Origin: Betaproteobacteria bacterium HGW-Betaproteobacteria-4 | GTDB lineage: Bacteria; Pseudomonadota; Gammaproteobacteria; Burkholderiales; Rhodocyclaceae | Direction: 5' to 3' | Length of the DNA: 64,000 bases | Assembly (NCBI GenBank): GCA_002840785.1 | Contig: PHCH01000015.1 | Coordinates: forward strand, 1-64,000 | Part shown: positions 1-13,034 of the stretch, piece by piece | Layout of the letters: each line of letters begins with the position of its first letter | How positions within the stretch are numbered: position 1 is the first letter of the stretch | Notes under the pieces: model-generated | What the model was told of the DNA's origin: nothing | Database searches by the model: none | The model's input: the letters and a program-made list of their open reading frames with translations, nothing else | Made by a program: the position numbers and the translations under genes

Positions 1-1
1 C

Positions 2-457
2 ATCTTTGAATACGACAACAACCTCGACGGCGCCGGCCTCAAGGTCGGCATCGTCATGAGCCGCTTCAACCTGCCGGTCTGCGAAGCCCTGCTCTCGTCC
101 TGCGTAACCGAACTCAAGCGTCTCGGCGTCGCCGATGCCGACATGACCATCGCCAACGTCCCCGGCGCCCTGGAAATCCCGCTCGTCCTGCAGACCATGG
201 CGCAAAGCGGCAGCTTCGACGCGCTGGTCGCGCTGGGCGCCGTCATCCGTGGCGACACCTATCATTTCGAAGTCGTTTCCAACGATTCCTGCCGCGCCAT
301 CATGGAAGTCCAGCTCGACACCGGCGTGCCCATCGCCAACGGCATCCTGACCTGCGACACCGATGAACAGGCCGAAATCCGCACCCAGCCGAAGGGCAGC
401 GACTGCGCCCAGGCTGCCGTCGAAATGGCCAACCTTCAGAAAGCCCTGCTCCAATGA
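2..457 (+). CDS. ribH: 6,7-dimethyl-8-ribityllumazine synthase (5' end outside window)
   Basis: Lumazine synthase performs the penultimate step of riboflavin synthesis, condensing the ribityl-aminouracil with dihydroxybutanone phosphate in the cytosol. The reading frame is open from base 2, so the start codon lies upstream of the window and the ATG at 56 is internal. Visible family features are the SRFN substrate loop near the start, the PGALEIP segment and the [14 protein letters not shown] segment that carries the catalytic histidine. The stop overlaps the nusB start as ATGA, the usual ribH-nusB coupling. Only the N-terminus is missing; identification is secure. Confidence 0.96.
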   Translation: MFEYDNNLDGAGLKVGIVMSRFNLPVCEALLSSCVTELKRLGVADADMTIANVPGALEIPLVLQTMAQSGSFDALVALGAVIRGDTYHFEVVSNDSCRAIMEVQLDTGVPIANGILTCDTDEQAEIRTQPKGSDCAQAAVEMANLQKALLQ

Positions 458-945
458 CCACTTTTCTCAGCGACAGCGAACACCCCCACGACGTCAAGGC
501 GCCGCCCAAATCGGCCCGCCGGCGCGCCCGTGAATTCGTCCTGCAGGGGCTCTACCAGTGGCGCGTCGGCGGTGCTGATGAAGCCGCCATCGAGGCCTAT
601 GCGCCGGAGCAGGAAGGCTTCGCCAAGGCCGACCGCGAATTCTTCGTCGGCACCCTGCGCGGCGTCATCGGCCAGCGCGAGACCCTGGTTTCGCAAGTCA
701 CGGCCCACCTTGACCGGCCGTTCAGCGAACTCTCGCCGATCGAAGCCTGCGTCCTGATGCTCGGTGCTTTCGAGATGAACCACCATCCCGAAACGCCCTA
801 CCGCGTCATCATCAACGAAGCCATCGAGCTGGCCAAATCCTTCGGCGGCACCGATGGTCACAAGTACGTCAATGGCGTGCTCGACAAAGTCGCCGCCGGC
901 GTTCGCGCCGACGAAGTCGCCGCGCGCAAACAGGGCGGCAAGTAA
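454..945 (+). CDS. nusB: Transcription antitermination factor NusB
   Basis: NusB binds boxA RNA with NusE (S10) in rRNA antitermination complexes. The 163-residue protein has the all-helical NusB fold signature: an N-terminal [15 protein letters not shown] helix, the [16 protein letters not shown] helix and the [15 protein letters not shown] segment near the C-terminus. Length fits the family, with a somewhat long basic N-terminal extension of about 20 residues. It overlaps ribH by 4 bases and is followed by thiL after 4 bases, the common ribH-nusB-thiL order. Confidence 0.97.
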   Translation: MTTFLSDSEHPHDVKAPPKSARRRAREFVLQGLYQWRVGGADEAAIEAYAPEQEGFAKADREFFVGTLRGVIGQRETLVSQVTAHLDRPFSELSPIEACVLMLGAFEMNHHPETPYRVIINEAIELAKSFGGTDGHKYVNGVLDKVAAGVRADEVAARKQGGK

Positions 946-949
946 TTAA

Positions 950-1927
950 ATGCCGGGCGAGTTTGACCTGATCAAAACCTATTTCGCCCGGCCCACCCCA
1001 TCGGCCGTCCTCGGCCCCGGTGACGACTGCGCACTTGTCCAGCCGACACCCGGCAAGCAACTGGCGGTGACCACCGACATGCTGGTCGCCGGCACACATT
1101 TCCTGCCCGACACCAATCCCAAGAACCTTGGCTGGAAAGCCCTGGCCGTCAATCTGTCCGACCTCGCCGCGATGGGTGCCCAGCCGCGCTGGGTGACGCT
1201 GGCTGGCGCCCTGCCAGCGGTCGACGAGCCGTGGATTGCCGCCTTCGCCGAAGGCTTCTTCGCCTGCGCCGCCGAATATGGCGTCGATGTCATCGGCGGC
1301 GACACCACAAAGGGGCCGCTCAACGTCTGCATCACGGCCATGGGCGAAGTCGAACCGGGCTGCGCCCTGCGCCGTGATGGCGCAAAGATTGGCGACCAGA
1401 TCTGGGTTTCCGGCCGCCCGGGACTGGCCAGCCTCGGCCTCGCCCACCTGCAGGACAAGGTCAAACTGCCCGAACCGTGGCCGCGCCTGTGCGTGGGCGC
1501 CCTTGAAAAGCCGCGCCCGCGCGTCGCCCTCGGCCTCGCCCTGAACGGCATCGCCTCTTCCGCTATCGATGTTTCCGACGGCCTGCTCGCCGATCTCGGC
1601 CATATCGCCGAACGCTCCGCCTGCGCTGCCGCCGTCAAGCTCGTCCAGCTACCGCATCTGCCCAAGGGCGAAAGCTACGACGCCGACCTCCGGCGCATCG
1701 CCCTCGAATGCCAGCTGACCGGCGGCGACGACTACGAATTGTGTTTCACCGCCCCCGGCACGCAAAGCCTGGCCATCGCGCAGATCGCCGCGACACTCGA
1801 ACTGCCGTTGTGGAATATTGGCGAAATGGTGGCCGGGCCGAGCGGCGAGGTCACCGTCCTCGACCCCGACGGCAAGCCCGTCGAATTCGGCAGCAAGGGA
1901 TACGACCACTTTGGCCAAGCGACCTGA
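950..1927 (+). CDS. thiL: Thiamine-monophosphate kinase
   Basis: ThiL phosphorylates thiamine monophosphate to thiamine diphosphate with ATP. The 325-residue product shows the PurM/ThiL-type signatures: GPGDDCAL near residue 24, TDMLVAGTHF, the LSDLAAMGA motif that binds metal and nucleotide, and GGDTTKGP. The C-terminal half has DVSDGLLADLGHIAE and TGGDDYELCF, both typical. Length is normal. It follows nusB by 4 bases and its end overlaps pgpA, so it lies within one housekeeping operon. Confidence 0.97.
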   Translation: MPGEFDLIKTYFARPTPSAVLGPGDDCALVQPTPGKQLAVTTDMLVAGTHFLPDTNPKNLGWKALAVNLSDLAAMGAQPRWVTLAGALPAVDEPWIAAFAEGFFACAAEYGVDVIGGDTTKGPLNVCITAMGEVEPGCALRRDGAKIGDQIWVSGRPGLASLGLAHLQDKVKLPEPWPRLCVGALEKPRPRVALGLALNGIASSAIDVSDGLLADLGHIAERSACAAAVKLVQLPHLPKGESYDADLRRIALECQLTGGDDYELCFTAPGTQSLAIAQIAATLELPLWNIGEMVAGPSGEVTVLDPDGKPVEFGSKGYDHFGQAT

Positions 1928-2396
1928 CCTCAATTTCCTAATTGCCCACCCGGCGCACTTTTTCGCGCTCGGTTGCGGCAGCGGCCTGGCCCCGAAAGCG
2001 CCGGGCACCTTCGGCACGCTGTTCGCGTGGGCGATGTTCGCCCTGTTCCACCACCACTTTTCCGATTTTGGCCTTTTTTTCCTGTTGACCGTGGGATACC
2101 TCGCCGGCATCTGGTTCATCGACGTCACCGGCCGTGGCCTCGGCGATCCCGACCACGGCAGCATCGTCTGGGACGAGATCGTGCCGTTCTGGCTCATCCT
2201 CATGATGACGCCGGCCACTTTCCTCTGGCAACTGGCCGCCTTCGCGCTGTTCCGCTTTTTCGACATCACCAAGCCGCAGCCGGCCCGCTATTTCGACGAG
2301 CACGTCAAGAACGGCTTCGGCGTCATGGCCGACGACCTTGTTGCGGCCGGCTACACTTTGCTCAGCCTGGCCCTGCTCAAGATCGTTCTGGCCTGA
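1911..2396 (+). CDS. pgpA: Phosphatidylglycerophosphatase A
   Basis: PgpA removes phosphate from phosphatidylglycerophosphate to make phosphatidylglycerol in the inner membrane. The product has about four hydrophobic segments, an N-terminal GSGLAPKAPGTFGTL loop, WDEIVPFW and the KPQPAR...NGFGVMADDLVAAGY segment, all characteristic. I chose the TTG at 1911, which overlaps the thiL end by 17 bases and gives 161 residues; no ATG is suitably placed. A copy of the dispersed ACGGTCAACCGG-type element (one mismatch) lies inside the gene at 2056-2094 and encodes part of the second membrane segment. Confidence 0.93.
   Translation: MAKRPDLNFLIAHPAHFFALGCGSGLAPKAPGTFGTLFAWAMFALFHHHFSDFGLFFLLTVGYLAGIWFIDVTGRGLGDPDHGSIVWDEIVPFWLILMMTPATFLWQLAAFALFRFFDITKPQPARYFDEHVKNGFGVMADDLVAAGYTLLSLALLKIVLA
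2056..2094 (-). repeat. Dispersed short element, copy in pgpA
   Basis: On the minus strand the core reads ACGGTCAACAGG (one mismatch to ACGGTCAACCGG), followed by an A-rich run, GGCCAAAATC and another A tract. It lies wholly inside pgpA, so the element is tolerated in a membrane segment of the protein. Confidence 0.6.
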
Positions 2397-2452
2397 CACG
2401 GCGGTACAACACAGGCATAGAATAGGCGGCGTAACCTGCTCGGAGGTTCGCC

Positions 2453-2711
2453 ATGAGTCACAAGCACGCCCACCTGATGCGCAGCATCTTTCAGGATCCC
2501 CCATCGGCCAACATTCACTGGCGCGAGATCGAATCGCTGCTCCACCATCTCGGCGCCGAAATCGAACCGGCCCACGGCGCCCGCTTCAAGATCACCCTCA
2601 ACAAGGTCGAAGCCTACCTGCACCACCCGCACAACAGCAGCACCTGCAGCCGGATGGACATCAAGGCCATCCGCGAGATGCTCAGCCATGCCGGGGTGAG
2701 CTTATCCGCCT

Positions 2712-2731
<20 letters not shown>
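2453..2731 (+). CDS. HicA-like (YcfA family) small protein, no HicB partner
   Basis: A 92-residue protein preceded by a clear GGAGG ribosome-binding site. Its pattern (SIFQDPP...IHWREIESLLHHLGAE, then HGARFKITLNKVEAYLHHPH) resembles HicA mRNA interferases, double-stranded RNA-binding-fold toxins of type II toxin-antitoxin pairs. No HicB-type antitoxin gene is adjacent: upstream is pgpA and downstream the hybrid kinase starts 20 bases inside this gene. It may be a solitary HicA-fold protein with a household role or an orphan toxin. Family assignment rests on pattern resemblance only. Confidence 0.72.
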
Positions 2732-6005
<3,274 letters not shown>

Positions 6006-6100
6006 AAATTATTTCTCTTGAGTGAGCTGAACGCCTTGTCTGAGAACGCTCGACGAGGGAGACTAGCATTCGTGACTCAAATGCGTGGGGGGCATGTGGC
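6006..6100 (+). promoter_or_regulatory. Largest gap inside the signalling island
   Basis: These 95 bases separate the first kinase from the GGDEF/EAL gene; every later junction in the island is under 15 bases or overlapping. A G-run just before the ATG at 6101 can serve as ribosome-binding site. I see no clear terminator or promoter hexamers, so an internal promoter here is only an inference from spacing. Confidence 0.3.
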
Positions 6101-9022
6101 ATGACACAGCAGGACAACAAGAACCAGGGGCCGGGCAAGCCCATTGTGCTTATTGTCGACGACGTCCCCGACAACCTCTCCGCCATCTCGGAAATGATCG
6201 GCAACCTGGGTGTTGATGTCCGGGTTGCCAACAGCGGCCGGGTTGCCATTCGCTACGCCAAGCTCGCCCCTCACCCCGACCTCATCCTGCTCGACGTCAT
6301 GATGCCCGAAATGGACGGTCATGCCGTGCTCCGCACCCTGCGGGCCGATGCCGAAACCCGCGACATTCCAGTGATATTCGTAACCGCCCTCAACGACCCG
6401 GAGAACGAAGAGCGGGGCATCGCCGAAGGCGCCGTCGACTACATCACCAAGCCGATCAATGCGGCAATTCTTGGCAGTCGCGTCAAGTCCCAACTCGAAC
6501 TGAAGCGGGCGCGCGACGTTGTGGCCGGACAAAAAGCCTGGCTCGAGCAGGAAGTTGCCCGGCGCATGGCCGAAAATATCCAGCTCGATACCCGCCTGCA
6601 AGTCGCGCTGGCCACCTCCGGCTTCGGCATCTGGGAACACGATCACCAACGCGGAACCAACCAGTGGAGCCCCAGCCTGGCGAAAATCATCGGCCTCGAC
6701 AAAGGGCCGGAAACGATCGCTGCAACGCTTGAACTGATCCACCCGGAAGACCTCGGCCCGATCAAGCGGGATATGGAATCAAACACGGCCCCGAACGGCG
6801 AAGTCCCGGTCTCCGAATTGCGCATGCGTCATGCCGACGGCCACTGGGTATGGATAGAGGCACGCGGAAAAATCCTGAGCCGAGACGCCCAGGGAAAGCC
6901 GGGGCTGGTCATCGGCACCATGGCCGACATCAGCCGACGCAAGCAAGCGGAAATCGAGCATCGCCTGGCATCGGTCGTCTTTACCGGCATCAGCGATGGC
7001 ATCTGCATCACCGATGCCAACACCGATATTCTGCTCACCAACCCGGCCTTTTCCAAAGTGACCGGCTACAGCAGCAGCGAAGCACTCGGCAAGAATCCCC
7101 GCATCCTCCGTTCGGGGACGCATGGCCCCGAGTTTTATCGCGACATGTGGGATGCCATCAACCGGCACGGCAACTGGCAGGGCGAGATCACCAACCGGCG
7201 CAAGGATGGCGAACTGGTCAGCGAATGGCTCAACATTTCGTCGGTCAGCGACAAGAATGGCCGCCTGACCAATTACGTCGGCGTCTTCAGCGACCTGTCG
7301 GAACGCCACGCCGCGGCCGAGCGCATTCAATACCTGTCGAGCTACGACCCGCTGACCAACCTGCCCAACCGCAGCTTGTTTGCCGATCGCCTCGGCCAGG
7401 CCCTGATCAATGCGCACCGCTACAACCGGGAAACAGCAGTGATCCTGCTCGACCTCGATCGCTTCCGCTTGATCAACGACACCCTAGGCCCGCCGGTTGG
7501 CGATGAAATACTGGTCGAAGTGGCGCGCCGCCTCAACTTGCAGGTACGCGACGGCGACACCATCGGCCGCCGCTCCGGCAACGAATTCGGCTTCGTGATG
7601 GCCAACCTGAGTCACGAGCGGGACACCATCGCCCTGGCCCAACGCATTCTCGACGCCATTGCCGTCCCCTTCGAGGTTGGCGGACACTCGATCAGCATGA
7701 CGGCGAGCATCGGCGTCAGCCTCGCCCCGCGCAACGGCAACGATGTCGACACCCTCATGAAGTGTGCTGACGCGGCCCTGCTCAGGGCCAAGAAGAGTGG
7801 CCAAAACGTCTTCCGTTTCTATTCGCCGGAAATGGACACCGATGCCGCCCGTCGCCTCGGGCTCGAGGCTGCCCTCCGCCAGGCCTTGCCACGAAACGAG
7901 CTGGCACTGTATTACCAGCCGCAGATCAGCCTGGACAGCGGCAACATGATCGGCATGGAGGCCCTCTTGCGGTGGAATACCGAGGAGTTCGGTCCGGTAT
8001 CCCCGGTCGAATTCATCCCCATCGCCGAAGAAACCGGGCTTATCCTGCCGATCGGCGAGTGGGTGTTGCGCACGGCTTGCCTGCAAGCCCGGAAGTGGCT
8101 GGATCTCGGGATCGTTACCTTGCGCGTTGCGGTCAACCTCTCCGCACGCCAGTTTCGCCAGGCCAACCTGCCCGGGCTGGTCAGCCAGTGCCTGGCTGAA
8201 AGCGGCCTGCCCGCCGGCGCGCTGGAGCTGGAAATCACCGAAAGCGCGTTGATCGACGACATCGACGAAGCGATCAACCAGTGCCGAAACCTCAAGGCCC
8301 TTGGCATCAAGATTTCGCTGGACGATTTCGGTACCGGTTATTCGTCGCTCTCCTACATTTCGCGCCTGCCCTTCGACAAGATCAAGATCGACCAAAGCTT
8401 TGTCCGCGACATTACGGAAAACCCGGTCAATGCGGCCATTGCCTCGGCCGCCATCGTCATGGCGCGCAGCCTCAACCTGTCGGTGCTCGCCGAAGGGGTG
8501 GAGACCGAAGCGCAAGCCAGCTTCCTGCGCAGTCGGCGCTGCGATGCGATGCAGGGCTACCTGTTCAGCCGACCGGTACCGGCGGACGAATTCGAGCAAT
8601 TGCTGGCTGGCAAGAAGTGCCTGCAGCTCGCCGACAAACAACTGGAAAGCAGCCGCACGCTGCTGATCGTTGACGACGAGCCAAACATCCTGACCTCGCT
8701 TTCCCGTCTGCTACGCCGGGAAGGCTACAACATCCTGACCGCCGGCTCGCCGGCCGAAGCCTTTGAGCATCTGGCCAGGAACCCGGTCCAGGTCATTCTC
8801 TCCGATCAGCGCATGCCCGAAATGTCGGGAACGGAGTTCTTCGCCCGGGTGCGCCAGCTTTATCCGGACACCATCCGCATCGTGCTGACCGGCTACACTG
8901 ATATCGATTCGGTCACCGGGGCAATCAATCGCGGCGCCATCTACAAGTTCCTGACCAAGCCGTGGGATGACGACCTCTTGCGCGAGCAGATTCGCGAAGC
9001 TTTCCGGATCGCCAAAAGCTGA
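6101..9022 (+). CDS. REC-PAS-PAS-GGDEF(degenerate)-EAL-REC c-di-GMP signalling protein
   Basis: A 973-residue soluble protein. It starts with a receiver (Asp65 in LLDVMMP, Lys117), then two PAS domains (about 165-280 and 288-400), a GGDEF domain, an EAL domain and a second receiver at about 853-970 (Asp902 in SDQRMP). The GGDEF signature is SGNEF at 492-496 and the usual GH of the metal-site segment is GP, so cyclase activity is unlikely. The EAL domain keeps EAL at 620-622, DDFGTGYSSL at 741 and EGVETE, so it is probably an active c-di-GMP phosphodiesterase. Receivers at both ends suggest control by two phosphotransfer inputs. Confidence 0.92.
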   Translation: MTQQDNKNQGPGKPIVLIVDDVPDNLSAISEMIGNLGVDVRVANSGRVAIRYAKLAPHPDLILLDVMMPEMDGHAVLRTLRADAETRDIPVIFVTALNDPENEERGIAEGAVDYITKPINAAILGSRVKSQLELKRARDVVAGQKAWLEQEVARRMAENIQLDTRLQVALATSGFGIWEHDHQRGTNQWSPSLAKIIGLDKGPETIAATLELIHPEDLGPIKRDMESNTAPNGEVPVSELRMRHADGHWVWIEARGKILSRDAQGKPGLVIGTMADISRRKQAEIEHRLASVVFTGISDGICITDANTDILLTNPAFSKVTGYSSSEALGKNPRILRSGTHGPEFYRDMWDAINRHGNWQGEITNRRKDGELVSEWLNISSVSDKNGRLTNYVGVFSDLSERHAAAERIQYLSSYDPLTNLPNRSLFADRLGQALINAHRYNRETAVILLDLDRFRLINDTLGPPVGDEILVEVARRLNLQVRDGDTIGRRSGNEFGFVMANLSHERDTIALAQRILDAIAVPFEVGGHSISMTASIGVSLAPRNGNDVDTLMKCADAALLRAKKSGQNVFRFYSPEMDTDAARRLGLEAALRQALPRNELALYYQPQISLDSGNMIGMEALLRWNTEEFGPVSPVEFIPIAEETGLILPIGEWVLRTACLQARKWLDLGIVTLRVAVNLSARQFRQANLPGLVSQCLAESGLPAGALELEITESALIDDIDEAINQCRNLKALGIKISLDDFGTGYSSLSYISRLPFDKIKIDQSFVRDITENPVNAAIASAAIVMARSLNLSVLAEGVETEAQASFLRSRRCDAMQGYLFSRPVPADEFEQLLAGKKCLQLADKQLESSRTLLIVDDEPNILTSLSRLLRREGYNILTAGSPAEAFEHLARNPVQVILSDQRMPEMSGTEFFARVRQLYPDTIRIVLTGYTDIDSVTGAINRGAIYKFLTKPWDDDLLREQIREAFRIAKS

Positions 9023-9024
9023 CC

Positions 9025-11721
9025 ATGGCACCCAGCTGGCAAGTCCCCTTCCTCTGGCGCTTCCTGCCGGTCGCATTGGTGATCATGGTCGGCACCTGGC
9101 TCGCCGACCAAGGCGATGGAACACTTGAGAAATGGATTATTGCCGGCGCCCTGGTTCTTGTCGCCGCGCTGGGCATCTTCGCCTGGCTAGGCATACGAAC
9201 ACGGGAGAAGGAGCACGAGGCGAGATTCCGCGCCATTTTTGACTATGCCATGGTTGGCATCGCGACGATTTCTCCCGAGCAAGGCTGGCTCTCGGTCAAC
9301 CCGGCCCTGTGTCGCATTTTGGGCTACGACGCCGACGAGCTGCGGCAAAAATCATGGGCCGAACTGACTCACCCCGACGATGCGGAGAAGGGCGTCCGGA
9401 AATTCGACGCAGCCTTGCGCGGCGAGTCCGACGGTTATTCGATGGAGCAACGCTTTATCGGCAAAGACGGCGCCATTGTTCACGCCACCATTTCAGCACG
9501 CACGATCCGGAATGCCGGCGGGAAAATCGATTTTCTCGTCGTTGTTCTGGAGGACATCACCAACTGGGTACTTGCCGAGCACGAATGGAGTTCCTCGGTC
9601 AAAGCGCTGCAGCAATTTATCGACCATCTGCCCGGGAGCGCTTACGTCAAGACCGCTGATTCGCGCATCCTGATCGCCAACAAAGGCTTGCGGGATCAGT
9701 TCGGAATCAATCCGGACGACATGGTCGGCCGCCTCTCGACCGACGCTTTTCCGGCTCCGCTCGGCAAGAAAATGGGCGAGGACGACGCCCGCATCCTGGC
9801 CACGGGCGTTACCGAACGAATCGAAGACGAATGGAATGGGCGCTTCTACGACAGCATCAAGTTCGTCATTCCTCGTGATGACGGCAGCGCCGACCTGGGC
9901 AGCATCATGATCGACGTCTCCGAGCGGCATCAGGCCGAGATCAGGCTTTCCGAGCAGGCCCGACGCTCCACCATCCTGCTCGAATTACCGCAAAAAGCCG
10001 GAGAGCTGCCGGAAAAGGAATTCATGCAGCACGCCCTGGAGCTTGCCGAAGAGCTCACGCAAAGTGCCATTGGCTTCATCCACTTCGTCAATGACGATGG
10101 CTTGACCATCGAACTGGTCGCCTGGTCCACCAAAACGCTGGAAAAATACTGCACGGCAGCCTTCGACCGCCATTACCCGATCTCCGAGGCGGGCCTCTGG
10201 GCCGATGCGGCCCGCAGCAAGCAGCCTGTCGTCATCAACGACTATGCCAGCGCCGAGAACAAACGCGGCCTGCCGGCCGGGCATTCGCCCCTGGTCCGGC
10301 TACTCAGCGTACCGGTCATGGAAGGCGGCAAGGTCCGCATGATGACCGGCGTCGGCAACAAGGCGGACGACTACAACGATTTCGACGTCGAAACCGTACA
10401 GCTGATCGGCAGCGAAACCTGGCGTATCGTCTGCCGGCAACGCTCGGAAAATGCGCTACGTCTAGCCACCCAGGTGGTCAATGCAAGCCCGGTCGTTTGC
10501 TATCGCTGCCATACCGGCGAGGGGTGGCCAGTGGTTTTTGTTTCGGACAACGTGCGTCAATGGGGCTACAACCCCGACCAACTCCTGGCCGGGAAGCTGG
10601 CCGTTGTGGACTTGATTCACCCCGATGACCTGCCGCGGATAAGAGAGGAAACCAACCGCAACATCGCGGCCGGGCTGTCGCGCTTCGCTCAGGAATACCG
10701 TCTGGTCACGGCCGAAGGTCTGGTGGTCTGGGTTCTCGGGCGTACCACGGTTCATTTCGACGCGGCAGGCAAGGCCGAGTTCTACGATGGCGTGCTGACC
10801 GACATTTCCGAGCGCAAGGCCCAGCAGTCCTTGATGAACGAAACCATCAGCCAGCAGAAAAAACTCAACAGCCGCCTGGAAGAAGCCAACAACCAGCTCA
10901 TGCAATCGGAAAAAATGGCCTCCATCGGCCAGCTGGCGGCCGGCGTTGCCCACGAGCTGAACAACCCGATCGGCTTTGTCCATTCCAATCTGGGCACCCT
11001 GGATGGCTACGTGCACGACCTGATGTCGATCATTGCTTCTTTTGAAGCCATGCTCAGCAAACCCGGGGAATCGGGCCAGCACGAGGATGGCATCCGCAGA
11101 ATCCTGGAGCAACACGATTTCGCCTTTCTCAAGGAAGACATTTTCAGCCTTCTCGCCGAGTCCAAGGATGGCCTGGGCCGGGTGCGCAAGATCGTCCAGG
11201 ATCTCAAGAATTTCTCGCGCGTCGGCGAACAGGAGTGGCAGGAAGCAGACTTGCACCAGGGCCTCGATTCGACCTTGAACATCGTCTGGAACGAGCTCAA
11301 ATACAAGGCCAAGGTGGTCAAGGAATACGGCGAAATCCCGCATGTGTTCTGCCTCATTTCACAGCTCAACCAGGTTTTCATGAACCTGCTGGTCAACGCC
11401 GGCCATGCCATTGAAACCCAGGGCACGATCACGATCCGTACCCGTCGCCAGGACGACGACAAGGTTTGCGTCGAAATCAGCGACACTGGCAAGGGGATCG
11501 CACCGGAGCACATCAACCGGATTTTCGAGCCGTTCTTTACAACCAAGCCGGTGGGCAAGGGGACCGGCCTCGGACTTTCGCTATCCTATGGAATCGTCAA
11601 GCGGCACGGTGGCCAGATCGAGGTTGAAAGCAGCGTAGGCCAGGGCACCACGTTCCGTTTGGTACTGCCCATCAATCCGAAGCACAACACTCAAATACAG
11701 GACTCGGAGACTTCATCATGA
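9025..11721 (+). CDS. Membrane sensor histidine kinase, PAS-PAS-GAF-PAS-HisKA-HATPase
   Basis: An 898-residue kinase with two N-terminal membrane segments (about 9-27 and 38-57) and almost no periplasmic loop. Cytoplasmic sensors follow: a PAS at about 68-185, a second PAS-like domain at about 190-305, a GAF-like domain at about 320-485 and a third PAS at about 490-605. The catalytic core has the MASIGQLAAGVAHELNNP dimerisation motif with phospho-acceptor His643, and GKGTGLGLS in the ATPase. It has no receiver of its own and overlaps the next gene (REC-HD-GYP) by 4 bases, so that receiver is its likeliest partner. Confidence 0.9.
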   Translation: MAPSWQVPFLWRFLPVALVIMVGTWLADQGDGTLEKWIIAGALVLVAALGIFAWLGIRTREKEHEARFRAIFDYAMVGIATISPEQGWLSVNPALCRILGYDADELRQKSWAELTHPDDAEKGVRKFDAALRGESDGYSMEQRFIGKDGAIVHATISARTIRNAGGKIDFLVVVLEDITNWVLAEHEWSSSVKALQQFIDHLPGSAYVKTADSRILIANKGLRDQFGINPDDMVGRLSTDAFPAPLGKKMGEDDARILATGVTERIEDEWNGRFYDSIKFVIPRDDGSADLGSIMIDVSERHQAEIRLSEQARRSTILLELPQKAGELPEKEFMQHALELAEELTQSAIGFIHFVNDDGLTIELVAWSTKTLEKYCTAAFDRHYPISEAGLWADAARSKQPVVINDYASAENKRGLPAGHSPLVRLLSVPVMEGGKVRMMTGVGNKADDYNDFDVETVQLIGSETWRIVCRQRSENALRLATQVVNASPVVCYRCHTGEGWPVVFVSDNVRQWGYNPDQLLAGKLAVVDLIHPDDLPRIREETNRNIAAGLSRFAQEYRLVTAEGLVVWVLGRTTVHFDAAGKAEFYDGVLTDISERKAQQSLMNETISQQKKLNSRLEEANNQLMQSEKMASIGQLAAGVAHELNNPIGFVHSNLGTLDGYVHDLMSIIASFEAMLSKPGESGQHEDGIRRILEQHDFAFLKEDIFSLLAESKDGLGRVRKIVQDLKNFSRVGEQEWQEADLHQGLDSTLNIVWNELKYKAKVVKEYGEIPHVFCLISQLNQVFMNLLVNAGHAIETQGTITIRTRRQDDDKVCVEISDTGKGIAPEHINRIFEPFFTTKPVGKGTGLGLSLSYGIVKRHGGQIEVESSVGQGTTFRLVLPINPKHNTQIQDSETSS

Positions 11722-13034
11722 GCGAGGAAATCGCCCAACCCACCCTGCTCTTCGTCGATGACGAGCCGGGCATTCTTTCCGCACTGCGCCGCCTGTTCCG
11801 TCCGCACGGCTACCGCATCTTCATTGCCGAAGGCGGTGCCGCCGGGCTGGAGGTTCTGGCCAAGGAAGAAATCGACCTGGTCATTTCCGACATGCGCATG
11901 CCGGAGATGGACGGCGCCACCTTCCTCAAGGAGGTTCGCGGTCGCTGGCCCAATGTCATGCGCATCCTGCTTACCGGTTACGCCGACATCACGTCGACCG
12001 TTGCCGCGATCAATCAGGGCGAAATCTATCGCTACATTTCCAAACCCTGGGACGACAACGAAATCGTCACCATCGTTGCCGAAGCGATCGAGCACCAGAA
12101 TCTCAAGCGGGAAAACCTGCGTCTGACGTCCTTGACCCAGGAGCAGAACAACCAACTGAAGGAACTCAACGCCAGCCTTGAGCAAAAAGTCGCCGAGCGT
12201 ACCGCCGAGTTGAGCCAGGCGCTGACCTTTGTCGAGCAAACCCACAGCGAATTGAAAAAGGCGTTTCTGACCAGCGTCCAGGTTTTTGCCGGCCTGGTCG
12301 AACTGCGCAGCGGCCCGGTCGGCAGCCAGATGTCGGGCCACGGCCGGCGGGTCGCCGAACATGCGCGCAGCGTTGCCCAACGCCTCGGCCTCTCCGATGT
12401 CGAGGTCCAGAACATCATGCTGGCCGGGCTGCTCCACGATATTGGCAAACTCGGCCTGCCCGACGAGTTGCTCGGCAAGCCCTTCAATTCGCTGAGCGCC
12501 GACAAACGGGCGCTGGTCATGAAACACCCGGTCATCGGCCAGAACATCCTGATGGGCATCGACAAGTTCAAGGAGGCCGCCGTCCTCGTCCGCCATCATC
12601 ACGAAAACTATGACGGCAGCGGCTACCCCGACCATCTGGCCGGCATTGCCATTCCGCAGGGAAGCCGCATTCTTCATGCGGTGAACGAATATGACTCGCT
12701 GATCATCGGCACGCTGGCCCAGCGTCCGCTGAAACCCGTCGAAGCGCTCAATTTCCTGATCGAGAACCGGGGCAAGCGCTACGACCCGGCAGCCGTTGAC
12801 ACCTTCGCCGCGCTGCTCGCCGAAACGGTGAAAACCGGCTTCACGGAAACGCCGTTGCGCACCATGCATCTGAAGTCCGGCATGGTGCTGAGCCGCGACC
12901 TCATGCATCGCGACGGCTACCTGCTACTCGCCAAGGGAACCGCGCTGACCGCAGAAATCATCGGCCAACTGACCAGAATGGAAAATTCGGAGCAGCAGAC
13001 ACTGACGCTTTACATTCGCCAGGAGGAAAAATGA
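11718..13034 (+). CDS. REC-HD-GYP response regulator, c-di-GMP phosphodiesterase
   Basis: A 438-residue RpfG-type regulator. The receiver (about 8-125) has acidic Asp14/Asp15 and phospho-acceptor Asp58 in ISDMRMP. A coiled-coil linker (about 130-180) leads to an HD-GYP domain with HDIGK at 240-244 and HHENYDGSGYP at 294-304. All metal and catalytic residues I can check are present, so c-di-GMP hydrolysis is likely. ATGA overlaps join it to the upstream kinase and the downstream lone receiver. The C-terminal 70 residues form a small extra domain of unknown role. Confidence 0.93.
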   Translation: MSEEIAQPTLLFVDDEPGILSALRRLFRPHGYRIFIAEGGAAGLEVLAKEEIDLVISDMRMPEMDGATFLKEVRGRWPNVMRILLTGYADITSTVAAINQGEIYRYISKPWDDNEIVTIVAEAIEHQNLKRENLRLTSLTQEQNNQLKELNASLEQKVAERTAELSQALTFVEQTHSELKKAFLTSVQVFAGLVELRSGPVGSQMSGHGRRVAEHARSVAQRLGLSDVEVQNIMLAGLLHDIGKLGLPDELLGKPFNSLSADKRALVMKHPVIGQNILMGIDKFKEAAVLVRHHHENYDGSGYPDHLAGIAIPQGSRILHAVNEYDSLIIGTLAQRPLKPVEALNFLIENRGKRYDPAAVDTFAALLAETVKTGFTETPLRTMHLKSGMVLSRDLMHRDGYLLLAKGTALTAEIIGQLTRMENSEQQTLTLYIRQEEK

